DNA of 64,000 nucleotides from Hysterangium stoloniferum (GCA_015178975.1 WHVD01000016.1:372001-436000), one strand, 5' to 3'; shown: positions 48,957 to 62,064, counted from the first letter of the stretch. Program-made: numbers and translations. Notes: generated from the sequence alone by a model not told the origin.

Positions 48957-51900
48957 CTAATATTTCCTTCGTATGCCCAATCGACCTTACATAAGTAGAA
49001 TGAGCTTTGCTTTAGCTGCAGGCAAGCTACATTATAGACATCGGTAAGATCAGGATATCATTGCACATCTATATATAAGGTAATAGAGTATACATGGGAG
49101 AGGAGTGGATCCGGAAGCACCAGTGATGGGTCAAGGCTTCATTCTCAATTTCGGATTATATTGCCCATAATCAAAGGTTCGACGAGTAGCAAGAGTGTGT
49201 ATTTTGACCACCCTCAATATGTAAAAGTTATCCTGTTGAAATTTAATCCGGGCAGACTATACCATCTACCAAGACTGCTACAGTGTTCGTGGCGCGCGCG
49301 TCACCATCATGAATAATGGATTTCAGTAATGGCATCAAGACTCTGGTTCCAAAGAGGTAGCAGTTTGTGAAGGCCGTGGCTGAGGCGGGACAGACCAGAA
49401 AGCTGCGGTTTGACGTTTAAACCATAACTGTGGCTGTTCATTGATTCAGTTTCGAAGAATGGGGCTGGAAAAAATCATATGACAAACCCCAGCAAACACA
49501 TGGTCATCTGGACCCCAATCCGCGAGAAAGACACAATAAAACAAAGCAACTGCCAATGGGAGTGGTAGCCGCTTGAAGTCAGTAAGTGAAGACATGTAAT
49601 TAACAGATAAACATGCCAGGGATCGCAATATTGCTGATAATACTAGATACTCTTGCTACTCTTCCCGGTTTAGAGACAGGGGGCTGACTTGCTCTAGCTT
49701 GCCCCAGCCGACGTAAAAAGGTCGCTTGTGCCTCTGGAGACGAGGAGGAGGGCCTCAAGCGGGGATCTGCATGGCCATTGAAGATAAGATGTCAAACTAT
49801 AATCCAGCAAGAGTATTCGATACCATCTGTCTTGTACTTCACTTTACGTTCAAGATTACCCTTCGTCGATGATTCCGAAGTAGACATGGGTACCACAAGC
49901 AGGAAACCAGCGCTGTCAAACCGTGGGAACATTGGTAGTCCGGGAATCTGCCCTAATCCCGATCATATATATCTTCCCAAAACCCGGTAACTGGGCTACG
50001 AAAATACCTTGATGTCCTCATAAATTTCGGTATCTATCCTAGGCATTTAAAGCTCGTTGTCTCATACTCGATTTTGGACGACCTGATAAGCAGCTAAGCC
50101 CCACACTTACCTTGAGAGAGTCACGGTTTGCCTGCATATGATGGTCAGGAAAATGTCTGTGCCCTCAAGGCTGTTTGGATATTTATCCCAATCTTCCAAT
50201 TTTACGGCAATATCTATATGCTGGCTGTGCAGGAGAAAAACTGTTTTCTATCCACAGAAGGCGATATACGTAGTCAAATTACATCCTCAAATGGATAAAT
50301 ACTAACATGTGGATCACAAACTGATCGCCAGATGTAGGGCGCAACCTACACAACGTGATCAATTTGTGAACATGTGCTTTGCACGCAAAATCTTGATTGG
50401 CAGCAATTACTCATGTCGCTCTCTGGAATACATGCTCATTCGACATTATGAGAGCTTCTAGCATCATACAAAAGCCTACAAAGGTCAAGGCTCGTAGGAA
50501 TGTCTAGCTCTCGATATTTAAATAAATTCAGGCTTACTTTCTATCTCTCGAACAAGGATACTTCAATGGCGATCCAGGATGGGGCCTTCAAGTTGAATCC
50601 ACCATCGAGCGTACGCATCTCAGTTGCAACCTGCTTGAAAGAAACCGTAATTCCAGCTATAAGTTATTTGCTGGTACAACCTTTCTTTGATAGAATACCT
50701 CTCGGGCTGGCCTGTACGATCGCAACTGATTAGCCTACATGATTTTGCCATCGTGTCTCATGTTCAATTTCCGTGACGACGTCTACACCATTAATAATCA
50801 TCCTACCAGAGGAGCCAAGAGTCAAAGGCAGCAGCAAGCTCCCGGGAGACAAAAAGTTGGACTGAAAGAGCCGCTCAATGTCGCCTTCATGTTTACACAT
50901 TAATGTGATTTACGGACAAGCAAAAATAATCATTCATACAGGGAAAAAATCTATTCAGCTTACTGGCCATGCTGAATAGCGATCAAGCTAGTCTCGTACT
51001 ACGACCCTCTATGTAACCGCTGTGGAGGTGAGAGCTGAAACTTTACTAGTGTACAACCCATTAGACAGCTCGCAATATGTGAATATAAACTAACATGGAC
51101 CATCTCTAGGAAGTATCTTCAGTCGAGGAATTCTGTATAGGGAGCTCAATAAATATTACCGGATATAGTCATCCCCGTGAGGACAACGACTGCAATAATC
51201 ATGAATGTTGATAATAATTATTGTAGGTTCGACGCACATTTATCTTTGTTTCTAACAGAACACTTCAACACCTTATGGTCTTTCCCTCTCAATCAATCAA
51301 AAAGCTGATTGACCTGACCTAGTCCTTCTGGGTGCTTTATAAGTATTTGCCACAGATTGCTATGCCTAATGTAGACTATAGACTGCCGGTGCGCTGGTCT
51401 TTTTATTCTTTTTATTTTTTTTCGAAGCCAATTTTACGAGCTGCTCCCTATCGTCCACAGTAGGTGCCAGAAAGAAAAAATCAAATTTTGAATTAAACTC
51501 TCTCTTCGTTCCTTATATGGGCTGTGAGGCAAGCGACCTTAAAAGCTATCACATAGTTGACGTCGTTAAGGCCATCATCTTGTTTTGCGCTCAATCTGAA
51601 GAAGGGAACAACCAGACGTGGTAGACAAAATAAAAGTCTCGTGATAAACTTTAAACAAACAGATGCTGCAACCTCATAGATATTCTCCCTTGCACAAGGT
51701 TTCGGTGGGTCGTTTATATCTGAAAAGTGTGGAAATCATTGTAAGGAGTTTAAAGAGAGCGTGGACCACCTGACGACTATCACTGGGACGCTGGACAGCC
51801 AGTAACGAAAACAGTCTGATCGTAAGGATGAAGACATTTTGCCTCATGTCTCATACTATTGTCACGTATATGAGCATTCTACCATGTTCAGAGGCATGTG

Positions 51901-52135
51901 TGTCGCCTTTAACCTATGGATGAGCAAGATTGATCCACCGTCCGTGAACGCCTGTGAGTCAGACCACTATATCACCACCAACAGAATAATATGATAACAT
52001 TTTAACCCCTCAATGTGGGGCTCACCCCCCGTAGAGACCCAGACGGCAAACACAGACGGCAAACCTAATAGCAAAAAGCTCCGTGTACCTTCATCTCCAA
52101 GGTTGCGATCCTATCTCGGCTCTGAACCTACATAA

Positions 52136-52246
52136 CTGACATGGATATCATGTTGAAGGAATAACAGACCCTGCGCTCCAAGTACCACTCCTGACATGGA
52201 TATCGTGTTGAAGGGATAACCGGCCTGCGCTCCAAGTATCACTCCT
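52136..52246. repeat. 55-bp direct tandem duplication
   Basis: Two adjacent copies beginning CTGACATGGATATC and ending TCCAAGTA(C/T)CACTCCT. The first copy is 52136-52190; the second starts at 52191. They differ by a few substitutions and one or two missing bases. No gene overlaps. Confidence 0.85.
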
Positions 52247-52358
52247 CGCGGTTGACATACCGCATAAGTTCTTTGAAGAGACCGCCCATCATCGTGCAAT
52301 CGAGGTACTGGTTCAAAGCATTGGGCTTACTTTTTGAATACTAATAGAAGATACCGCC

Positions 52359-53234
52359 TCAGTCATCACCAGCAGCAGCACCAGAATTCAAACCAGTGAT
52401 AACACCCAACACACACCCTTCCACTCCATTACTCAAAAGCACAACTTCCCCAGGCACCACATCCTCCTTCCTCACATCCCCCTCCACCGCCCTTTCCTTC
52501 TCCAGCATCCACCGTCTCACTGTGCCCTTCAATCCTCCTCTCACTGGCGAAACCCACCGTCCCTCCCTCCAAAACGCGACATTCCGTATACTACCCTCAG
52601 ACATGTATCCTTCACTGTCATATAGCAATACTTCGGCGTCGCGCGTGTGAGGCTGTAGTCCTGCACGGGACCTAGCGGCATCGTAATGAGGGCGATGGGT
52701 CGTTTTGTAAGACGTGTACAACGAGGAAGGAGTTGGCTGCGAGTCGAGGAATACGGGGATTGCGGTGGGATATGGCGGAGAGGGCGAGGCGGAGAGGGAA
52801 AGATTGAAAGTCGAGAGGTGAAGGATGTCGTAGGGACGCACAGGGGTTGGGAAAGCTGATGCGCTTAATTCCCCTGACTTGTTTAGCGTAATACGTATCT
52901 AAATGTTACACTTATTCATAATAGGGTGGCGTGCGGGAGTAGATATACTCACTCTCAAGGGCATCTTCTCCCCGCTATTGTCTTCTTTCGCGGCACAATC
53001 TTCACAGAGACTCCTCAGCCTCGCTAGAGTTTTTGAACGATCCCCTGACATCGTCACTATGGCTGCTGGCCATTGGAAACGTTGTGCACCATCGAGGAGA
53101 CGGTCGAGATGAAGTGGGAGGAGAAATAAAGGAGAGGGAGGATTATCTGCCCAAGAGTTCCAGGACGCGTCCAAAAGGAGTGGATCATAGCGTAAAGAGG
53201 TAAATAAATCGAAGGACTGAGGATCTGAAGACAT
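52359..53234 (-). CDS. abz2: Class IV PLP enzyme, probable 4-amino-4-deoxychorismate lyase
   Basis: Two exons. The first (ATG 53234, MSSDPQSFDLFTSLRYDPLL) holds LFLLPLHLDRLLDGAQRF, the usual N-terminal HxxRL-type segment. One intron of about 54 bp (donor GTGAGT, near 52950) leads to ITLNKSGELSASAFPTPV. The lysine in SLYTSYKTTHRPHYDAAR is the expected PLP Schiff-base residue. EVLLYDSEGYMSEGSIRNVA is the fold-type IV active-site loop. The end reads VVLLSNGVEGCVLGVITGLN. The enzyme releases pyruvate and makes p-aminobenzoate for folate synthesis. The close relative, branched-chain aminotransferase, is longer and has other motifs. About 272 residues, normal for fungal Abz2. Confidence 0.82.
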
Positions 53235-53427
53235 GTTGGGCTGACAAAGATATCACATGACACACGTAACATAGGATTATTTATTTCATTTTGTTTTATT
53301 ACTATAGTTGTCTATAAGTAATGCATATCGTTCAACCTCTGTGATGAAAACTATATCTGCACGTAATTACAGTCACCGAGAGAGACTAAGCAGAGAAGCC
53401 CCGGGCCTCTGAATCCTTCTTAACCCG

Positions 53428-56400
53428 TTAATCACGCCTAGCACTCACCGTCGGGGAATCATTATTATGGTCGGTCGGTTCGAGTATTTTCGACATGTGA
53501 AGGGAGATCCCGTCTCCTCTGTAGGCACCGTTGCCACCGTTCGCATGATGCTCGGCGTGACCTTCGATATCGGAATCGGAATCGTCTTCGTTGTCCGCCC
53601 GATGCATAGAAGAATACGGCAAAGGAACTTCTCTTGTAGCACGATACTGATCAGTATTACCAATCTGTTCGTTTTCGAGACGGTCTATTTGGGTGCCAAA
53701 ATGAAGCCATTGGTTCAGTCCCCTCGGACTAAACTAGTAGAACAGGTACGCACAGAAATTCCACTGGAATCTGCGAAGCATCTCCAACCCAGCTACTATA
53801 ACTGCACGCACCCTCGGGTTCAATCCTCCAACAGGGATATTTATAACCCAGATGAATCGAATCATGACGTTCGTAATCTAGGAAAAGGAAATTAGTATGG
53901 GGATTAATGACCTTTCAAAACCCTGCTTACAATGGCGAAATAGTAAATCTGTATAGGACGATAGAGGAGTGTCATTTCAAAGCTCGAAACGGACGAATGG
54001 AATGGTACATACAAATGGATTGTTGGAGTAGATCAATTCGGAGCGTAAGAATCGATGAGTGCTGTGTCGTTGCAGGAATGACCAATCCATAAGTAAATCC
54101 TATTTCACATTATTATTTGTGAGCTATCACAGAAGATTTTATTACATCTGACTCACCCACAAGGAAGTGTAGATGGAACTAATCGTCGCAAATGCTAACC
54201 AAACTGCAAATGTTTTGTCGTGCGGGGCACCTGGCCATAAACAGCATAAACATCGTCTGTTCGGCGGGAAACTTACAAGCTTACCTCTTGACTTCCATGT
54301 ATAATACGTAACGTACGTAACAATACTCGAGAAATATTTCCCTGCCTGCAAAACATAGTGATGAGATTTCGCTTGGAGAGGCGGAAATAAATAGATACGC
54401 GCATTGACCAAATGGGTGGGCAATCCCGAATCATAATAACGCCTCACACTTTGGACCAGACGGGAAGCATACGGAGTGGCGAGAAATGCCAAAGTAATCC
54501 AATGTGTTGTCGAGCCGCAATTGGTGAATACGCCATCCCAGTGATGACTGTACGCACATCCCATGGTATAAAGATGCGTTAAGCTGAACGCGAGGCTACA
54601 AAACTGATCTCCCAGCCAGAAATCAGTAAATCCTACAGGAGATGTACCAGGTACCAGTAAACGCGAAGTGCGGCGTATAAGCCAATATCGGGAATCTCGT
54701 GAAAATATCGGAATCGGATTGATCATGAGAAAAACAGCAGTGATGGCCCATATGCCAGGCCACGTCGTGGGGGCTACATAGTTTGTTCCAATTAGGAGGA
54801 AAGACAGCCAAAGTGCATAGCACAGAGTGGCGAATAAAAAGGTAGGCAGCTGAAAGGGTATTTCAGAGTAGTTTCAAAAGTTAAACACTGAGCACTTACT
54901 TCGAAGTATTCTCGAGCATCCATGGCGGTACGGACATCCAACTCTGAAGCAAGGTCAGGATGAGCAAGTTGCTGGTGGAAGTAATTAACAAACCGAAGAT
55001 AAACGCAAAATTAATGCGCGTTTGTGTCCACGTTAAAGTATTAACCCCCAGCAATATGGAAAAAACAACGAAAATCATGAGGGTGGCATAAATTTCGAGT
55101 AATGGACCCCATTCTGGTATCATTTCTCGAGTATGCGGCTGAAAACCTATGCCGGTGCAAATGTTGCATAATTAAGATACACTCTGCGTGGAGAAACTTA
55201 CTACTATAGATTCCAGAAACGAGAGCGGGTATCGCTAAGCCTAAGTATATCCCCGAACGGAACATGCTGAAGTAGTGAGACTTTGAGTGCAAAGGGGACT
55301 TTAATATTTTTCTCGCTTTTTTTAGGTCACCCTTTTCTGTCCTTGTTCGATTAGTGGGAAACCACCTAGATGGAACCGATAGATACCGAATCTTATAGTA
55401 TATATGTTTTCTATGTCCCGCATTGTGTCATCCATAGCTCCACTAAATGAAAATCTACAAGCATTGATCTTAAAGTATGTAAGTTGCAGAATAATGAATT
55501 ATGAGCTGCCAGCGAGTTACCTTCTCTTTCATGTATAAATCTTGCACCGAATGCTACTCCGAGTCTTATGGATGAAAGCTATACTGGAGATATGAAGCGA
55601 CCATACCTTTGTGACTTTTTCGTATTTCTTTAACGCCTGTGATATGCAATTAATACCATCTCACAAACGAAGGGGAGAGCCACACCTTGCGGAATCCAGT
55701 CAAATTTAAAATCTAAACACATGTAAAAGTCAACATCTTTATAGTCTTTTTTCAGTCCTATATAGCGAACCCTGTAATCGTTTAACAGTTCGAGACTTCG
55801 ATAGAATTCTCGAAGTGCCTTCTTTAATCTCCGCTTGGCATTTAGGTATTCTGAAGGATCTCTGGCAGGGCGTTCGGGATTGGTCATATATGAAGGAGAA
55901 CTTCTCCCTTTGTTTCGCGGTTGCTTTAGGTCTGGTGAAGAGTCCGGGCATGGTGGTTTGGCGGTAACACCAAACACGTCTCCTAATATGTTTGGAAGCT
56001 TCCAATGGTCGTTACGAGGAACTTGAACTGCCTTTGAAAGTTTTGCATAAAATGTCTAAACAAGGCAACTCAGGCAGATACTGTGACTGCTCACATAGAA
56101 GAGCTTTCTATGGTCAGCAAGCTCTCGTAGTTGGTCTTTTAGCTCCGACAGTCTACAGAAACAGGGGGAATGAGATTGCACTCCATTTATTACAATGCCC
56201 GACTTACCGGGCAGTTGCTGCTGCCTCCCGGGCATTATAAAATTGATCAACTTTTTGAAGTTCGTGATCAAGATAGGCAAAAAATTCCAATTTGACTGGC
56301 TCTAATGTTGCATACAAGGATTCAGTTGTCACATTAGAGTCGCCGGGGGATTTATCTAGGAATTCTGTGAGAAGGCATTTTCGCCACAAGACCACTTAAA

Positions 56401-57065
56401 CGCGTACTAGATGGTCTTTTTCCATGGAGCCGAGAGGCATATCCCCGTTCGACGAGTTGCTCTCCTCTGACGCTTAAGGACTTCTGTAACTAGCGGACAA
56501 GGATACAGGCATTATTGAAATATTATATACATCTGGAAAGGTACTGACCATCCCTTCGCTTAATGACCGATGCGGAACGTATGCCGATTCTCCTCCCTCC
56601 TCACCCGTGTCAAGACAATCGGCTGAGAGGAGAACCCGAACTCGTCCCAGGTGTGAATTAGGTGGGCTGGAAACGGCTTGGGACGGTGTGTTGTCTGTAC
56701 TACCATAGCTCCGTATTGCGCCATCAGCTATCGGTACACTTGGTGCTGCCAGTGAGGGTAACGCTTTCGATGCATATTTGGCGCTAGGAATGGCAGCTAT
56801 GCGCTTCTTAAGTCCCTTGAAATCACTGTGAAATGACTAGTTAGGTCTAAATTTTTAGCACCCTTGATGATTCAATACATATATGCCCGTTTCCATTCAG
56901 GTATCTGATTATGTTTTGGCAGGTAAAGGATTTGTTAAAAGGAATATATGTTTTGTTCTAGTACTCGTGAACACCCACTTGAGTTTCTCCAAGGTACCTA
57001 TGGCCATAGTTCAGAGGTGCTCCATGGAAAAATCAGTGCAGGATTGCCCACCTCGCGAATTTCAT
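53428..57065 (-). CDS. SPX-EXS protein, Syg1/XPR1 type, copy 2
   Basis: Same plan as the gene at 37394-40968, with the first intron after MKFAR (ATG 57065) at the same place. The SPX part shows EFFAYLDHELQKVDQFYNAR and ALKKYEKVTK. The EXS part shows GFTDFWLGDQFCSLAF, VRRYYDSGLPTHLVNARI, QAGKYF and RLENEQIGNTDQYR. An intron with donor GTAAGC near 54285 joins WKSRG to APHDKTFAVW, so what looks like a stop or frame change there is only an intron. The C-tail differs wholly from copy 1: acidic and His/Asn-rich (HRADNEDDSDSDIEGHAEHH) then SILEP-type residues, stop at 53430-53428. It is probably a phosphate sensor or exporter with different regulation. Confidence 0.88.
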
Positions 57066-57772
57066 GATGAAAGTGGTCTCCAACTTCTTCACGACGACCC
57101 AGGCGCTGGGCTTGGCTTATTTGTTGACATCTCGCTAACGTATTTAGCTGAGATAGCCCGATAGGCCATCCACATCACGTCGCTATTTCGTGATACGGTC
57201 ATATGATGATAATATTATAAGTATGATACTCGTGAAGAATTCCTCCATAATGTTTGTTTGTTTACCACAAGGCGCAGGGGGTTTGTTTGCCGTTTGGGAG
57301 TAAACGTGCCAAAAATATACAACGAGTTTCCACCTGTTCTTCAGGGGTTAAAAGCGTGACAAGCTGGTTGAGGCATCAAACGTGACTCGATTGGTACCCG
57401 ATAGGATCACCAGCGCTTTTTACTCTCGGATCTAGCCTTTTAACTTGGTGCACAAGTAACCAGCCTGCCCAGTATCCCCAATAAAACTGAAAATTTCTAT
57501 GATCAATTCGCTTGAATGACAGTTTGATAGATTTTATTTTAATTTAATGTAGTCAACCAGTGACATTATATTACAACTTATAAGATTTGAAGCCAGTGTC
57601 TTGTCCAAACTTGTGCTGCTCTCAAGCAATCAGTGTGAGGCACTTCACAATGTACACAAAACTCTTAGTGGAGTGGACTCATTGAATCAAACCATATCCC
57701 AGATGCATTGGCTGCCTCCCTTTGTGGTTTTCCTGTAGAAGATCCTGGTCAATCACACCTTGCTTTATCTGA
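57066..57772. other. Intergenic region upstream of SPX-EXS copy 2
   Basis: Holds the promoter side of copy 2. Only short frames occur and none is recognisable. No repeat shared with the upstream region of copy 1 was noticed. Confidence 0.45.
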
Positions 57773-58126
57773 TCATGATCCTGTCTTGGAATACTCAACA
57801 ATTGCAGCTGGATGGTCAATAATAGCCCGAGTCCTTGTCTTGCGAGTGATTGGATATGTAATTTGGGGTGTAAACACAGCAGCGGGTGGATGATACTGTG
57901 TTAGGATATGACCATTCACATGAATATGAAAAAAGAAGTATTTGAAAAGGCATTGGCAATAATCACAGCAATCTTGATGAAAGGCTGTCCCGAGAATATA
58001 TTCAACATGGCCGGCGATGGACATGCCAGTGGATTGGACAACAATGATGAATACGGGGCCGCCCTCTGATATACGAGCCAAAGTCACCCCAACATGCTCT
58101 GGTAAAGTGGAATAATGAGCAACCAA
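57773..58126 (-). CDS. Unrecognised open frame, possible exon
   Basis: A 117-codon frame containing HYSTLPEHVGVTLARISEGG, VEYILGTAFHQDCCDYCQC and a run of aromatic and His residues (YFFFHIHVNGHILTQYHPP). A possible splice acceptor (ACTGAATAG) sits just before its left reading limit, and no ATG starts it. The two CxxC-like pairs (CCDYCQC) and the regular pattern suggest former coding sequence. It adjoins the degraded repeat ORF but is on the other strand. Function unknown. Confidence 0.25.
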   Translation of the reverse strand: MVAHYSTLPEHVGVTLARISEGGPVFIIVVQSTGMSIAGHVEYILGTAFHQDCCDYCQCLFKYFFFHIHVNGHILTQYHPPAAVFTPQITYPITRKTRTRAIIDHPAAIVEYSKTGS

Positions 58127-58439
58127 CTATTCAGTAAGTGTTTTTTTAATTATAAGTGTACCAAATACTCTGGAGTTCAGAATATTTTGCAGATGTGATC
58201 CACACCGAAAGGGACACAATGGGCATCTCTATATGAGAAACCTCTCGGAGTACAACATTGAATATTTACAAGTCCTCTTTGCACAACAGTGATGTTATTA
58301 CAAATTTTGAAGAATAGGCGGCACTGCAGGGATATGGCCCTTTAGTCGTGTGGCTTTATTGCTGCTAGAAGTCAACAAAGATAGCCATACGGTGAGTGAA
58401 CAGTTCAGAAATAATTTAGAAATTTTAAAAGCTTAGTTT

Positions 58440-60240
58440 CCAGCTAACCTGGCACCGTAGTCCGAATGGGAGTCCTGAGCGTGGTATCTTTCAGCCTGTT
58501 GATAGCTGCCCTACACGGTTTGAATTCTATATCCCGGATGACCTTATCCAATTTCCACAGATTATTATGGTGTCACGGAATCCTCATTCTCATATAAATC
58601 CCTGCCCTAGTAGGACACCTCTTGTGATTATTGAGATCTTCAATTCTTTCCTTCGAAATCTGGGCTGGCAGCTCCCCGATGCAACCCCTTGCCGACTTTC
58701 CCTTGATTCGCCATTAATGGGCGGTTTAAGAAAAAGACTTAACTGGTCAAGAATTCAAGATCCATCGCTATCTGCGCTTCAGCCCTCTTTGGAGACCTGA
58801 ACCATATAGCACGACTCATTAATTTGTTCCCAGCAGAATACTTTCCACACGGTACTGGTCTGAACGGCGGGTTTTATCCTACACATTCTTCTTGTTTGCT
58901 GATACATTGAGATACAGGTGTAATCCAATTATATAAAGAGCATCAAAACTTCCCAGCACCGGAGAATATGTTCGTCACCCAAAAATCATAGAGGTATCCG
59001 GCCACGAACCGTTTACAGTGGTTTGCATGTTGCCCCGTATGAGTGAATTGCTGGTAACAACTAAGCGTCCTACCATCAATATATCATTGAAGCGAGCAGA
59101 GGGATACGATGAGCTCGAAATTGAGGCATGGTTTCCCGAGTTCATGAAATGTAAGTGATTTTTGCTGTCAAAAGAAATGTATTAAATGTCCTATATCACT
59201 CGAAGCAATTGTTTGCTGTCGTGTTTTCACTACGTCACAAAGCTCTACAGCACATCTGAAAATGTTTACCTTATTTTTGAGATCGCCAAAGCTGATACAG
59301 GGTTGACAGTTCAATTTCGACATATTCATGGAACCGGCTGGGAGAGCTGTAGCTGACGCACACGAGGATCAGAGCTTAGGTACGCTGCTCGAGTGTAACT
59401 TTATTATTATTAGGAAGGATGTTGGAAAACAAAAATCTTGGATGTCAGGTGTGGGAGAGCTCTGTGACCTTGTCGCCATCTTCCGGCATATTTGCATATT
59501 CGTGTGCATGCTCTCTTGCCACGATGACATCATATGAACATCTGGCGCATTTCCACCGGCTTTGTACAAGCGATTTTGACGGTGGAATCCACAAACTAGG
59601 CAAAGAGTTTGCGGAGTCACTCCGAAAGGCAATGTACAGTCTATCATCCTCCTTCCCATTAGAAGATCTCCTGGCCACACTTTTCGTGATACGCAACGGT
59701 GGCAAAAAAGCGAACAGTGAGTCTTTTTCATATATTTCTATTGAGTACCGAAAGATGCTGATGTGACACATTAGCCTGGTTAGACGACAAATTCATAGGT
59801 TCATCATTCGTCCCTTCCTGCGATTTAACCGCTCGAAATTTGGCAAGCCGCGACTTCTACATCAAATGGGAATGTGCAAGCACATCGTAATGTCAATAGA
59901 GATGGCACACAGCTCACGATCCTGGCGGCCATAATGCGTGGCTTACAATACGATGTTCGAGCGATGAGCAGTGCAGATTTGAGCCTACATATTGGGATAT
60001 ACCAACGCGATCGACCGGGATCTCACTTTCGGCGTGCCGAGCGGTCTATAGTGCGCAATAGTAGGTGTGTTTGTAAAGCCGAGTTCTAAACTGATATTTT
60101 ATGAAATGGGAATCGTTCAGAAGCGGAAACTGTCCGCCGTTGATCAGAAGCTGAGGGATACATAGAAACAACTAGATGATATACATGTGGCTATTGCGGC
60201 CACCACCACTCACAAGCGTGGCAAAATATTCACAGGAACG
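58440..60240 (+). pseudogene. Degraded copy of a repeat-associated basidiomycete ORF
   Basis: Pieces appear in the expected order: RFEFYIPDDLIQFPQIIMVS, RNPHSHINPCPSRTPL, LNWSRIQDPSLSALQPSL, PRMSELLVTTKRPTIN, EIAKADTGLTVQFRHIHGTG, SYEHLAHFHRLCTSDFDG, FVIRNGGKKANTWLDDKF, HRNVNRDGTQLTI and KRKLSAVDQKLRD. I recall this order from a large family of basidiomycete hypothetical proteins present in many near-identical copies per genome, probably carried by a mobile element. Here the pieces are in different frames with stops after SLET and GWESCS, and a part after GWESCS is missing. Most breaks cannot be introns. The family match is from memory and has not been searched. Confidence 0.45.
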
Positions 60241-60835
60241 CTCGACTAGAAACTCCAAACGATTTGATAAATTACTGTATATATAACTTTATGACGTATG
60301 AAAAACACGGTAAAGAATCAGAGTAGTCTGCCAACGCGAACGTTCACCAACACCGATCGAAAAATTCGTTTCCTGTGGATCTGCAGCTACATTGGATCAA
60401 TTGCATTTCATGCAGTAGAGATGGATGTCGAAATGCCAACTGTATCTCGAAATTTCTGCTAAGACTTTCTACAATTTCAGAGTATTATCGCTTGGTCGTC
60501 CTTTCCAACGTCAACAGGAAAACTCTTTCGGCCGCTAAAGAAGCACTACAGCATGGCTTCAATTTTGATGTTTATACTCGCTACCGAGGTGGATATTACT
60601 GTTCACAGATGATCTGGGTGTAACTGCTGAAAGTATAATTGCATTGAGATTATAAGTAGAACTGATGGTAACTCACGCCTGGCACGAGCCGCTTGAACCT
60701 AGCTGAGGTAGAGCGCGCGAGGAATTTGGCTACTTGGCACTACCTCGACAGCACCACCAAATATAACAACACTGATGAAAGCTGAAAACGCGAGATGTCA
60801 CAAAGGTCACGGTGTTAGGACTCCTAGCTTCAGAT
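60241..60835. other. Intergenic region upstream of the Lcl3-like gene
   Basis: Contains the promoter side of the nuclease gene. A frame at 60375-60623 may be further debris of the degraded ORF. No RNA gene is seen. Confidence 0.45.
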
Positions 60836-62064
60836 ATGGGTCCATGGTCAAAAAGAGAGACTGAAAGTTCTCAACTTAACAGCCATAAGGGCTATAGTTC
60901 CCAATACATGGACATAGATACCTTCGGAACCGCGGCGGGATTTGCACTGGGGTCATTAGCAACTGTCAGTGTAATTGCGATTAACAGTCGCTTTTTCAAA
61001 CGGATTCCGAATTCAGAATGGGTGAGCGATTGCGTTTATTGTGTGTACCAGATATTAATAGTAAAATATGTAGATACATCCTCAGATGATCGCGAAGAAG
61101 AGGTGGATAAAAGGTGTTGTAACCAGGTATGGCGTCCGATTAGTGAAATAAAGTGATATATTCATTACCTAGTTTCTATATTGCATGCATAGTGTAGGCG
61201 ATGGCGACGGATTCCGCCTTTATCATACCCCTGGTCCGTTCTGGAGATGGCCTTTGAAATTGAGAAAAGTGCCTGATAACACAAAAGGTATATCAGATCT
61301 TTCATGTAGCAAGCTGATTTACCTATATAGGGATAGATCTCAAAGATGAAACCATCAGCATTCGTCTCGCAGGTATATTTCCCATCTATTAAGTACCCTG
61401 CAATTGCATCTCAATGACATCAGGTGTTGATGCACCGGAAGGATCGCATTTCGGTAAAATCGCACAGCCCTACTCGTCTGAAGCTCTCGTATGGCTCAAA
61501 AATGAAGTAGAAGGCAAGCGCTTGTGGGTCCAGCTCATTCGTCGTGATCAATATAACCGTGTGGTGCGTTTGTTATGGCTGATTTATCCTTTCGCCGATC
61601 ACTAATTCCTCGCGTACTATTCGACACAAACATTTGATCCTTTTTGAATGGTTCGGATACAGGTTTCGATTCCAGTGCATCCACCACGAATACCATTTTT
61701 AAAGGCCTCGGCTTCCCGATGTGTCTCCATTGCTATGCTCTCGGCCGGGTACGCCACAACGTACGAGCAATCTGGCGCGGAATATGGTAGGTGGGGTAAA
61801 GAAGAATTTTTGAAATATGAGGAAGTTGCTCGGTGAGTGATCCGCTCTTCTCTTATACGAACAGCATGACACTCCACTATTAGCAATGCAAAGCGCGGAA
61901 TGTGGGCATCTAAAGTTGCACTAGAATCGCCCGCGGAGTACAAGAAACGGCATCGACTTGGGGAGGGCGATGCTGTCAATGACAAAGAACCTCGGGCGAC
62001 AAAAAAACCACCACCTGCCCCGCCTCCCATCAAAAGCTGGACGAGATTTATTCCATTTTGGTAG
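60836..62064 (+). CDS. lcl3: Lcl3-like membrane-anchored staphylococcal-nuclease-fold endonuclease
   Basis: First ATG in frame is 60836 ([20 protein letters not shown]). A single membrane helix, [20 protein letters not shown], follows at about residues 35-55. After introns comes the SNase domain: [38 protein letters not shown] (with the catalytic-type Arg and Asp), [51 protein letters not shown] and AKRGMWAS. The C-terminus is Pro-rich ([13 protein letters not shown]) and ends RFIPFW at stop 62062-62064. The order and the N-terminal helix match fungal Lcl3, a mitochondrial or membrane nuclease linked to lifespan in yeast. At least four introns. Substrate is inferred. Confidence 0.9.

Larger units (their letters stand above)
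48938..52358. other. Long region without a recognisable gene
   Basis: About 3.4 kb between vps16 and the lyase gene. The minus strand shows scattered coding-like fragments, for example LPRG-type turns and TLDGGFNLKAPSWIAIEV near 50560, but stops break every frame and I cannot assign a family. A 55-bp tandem duplication lies at 52136-52246. No tRNA was found. Confidence 0.4.

Noticed and set aside
50500-50733. 77-codon plus-strand frame
   Set aside because: Neither strand gives a continuous recognisable protein. A short minus-strand piece looks coding but stops surround it.
54240-54300. Possible stop or frame change in SPX-EXS copy 2
   Set aside because: An intron with a good donor removes it and restores the same junction as in copy 1.
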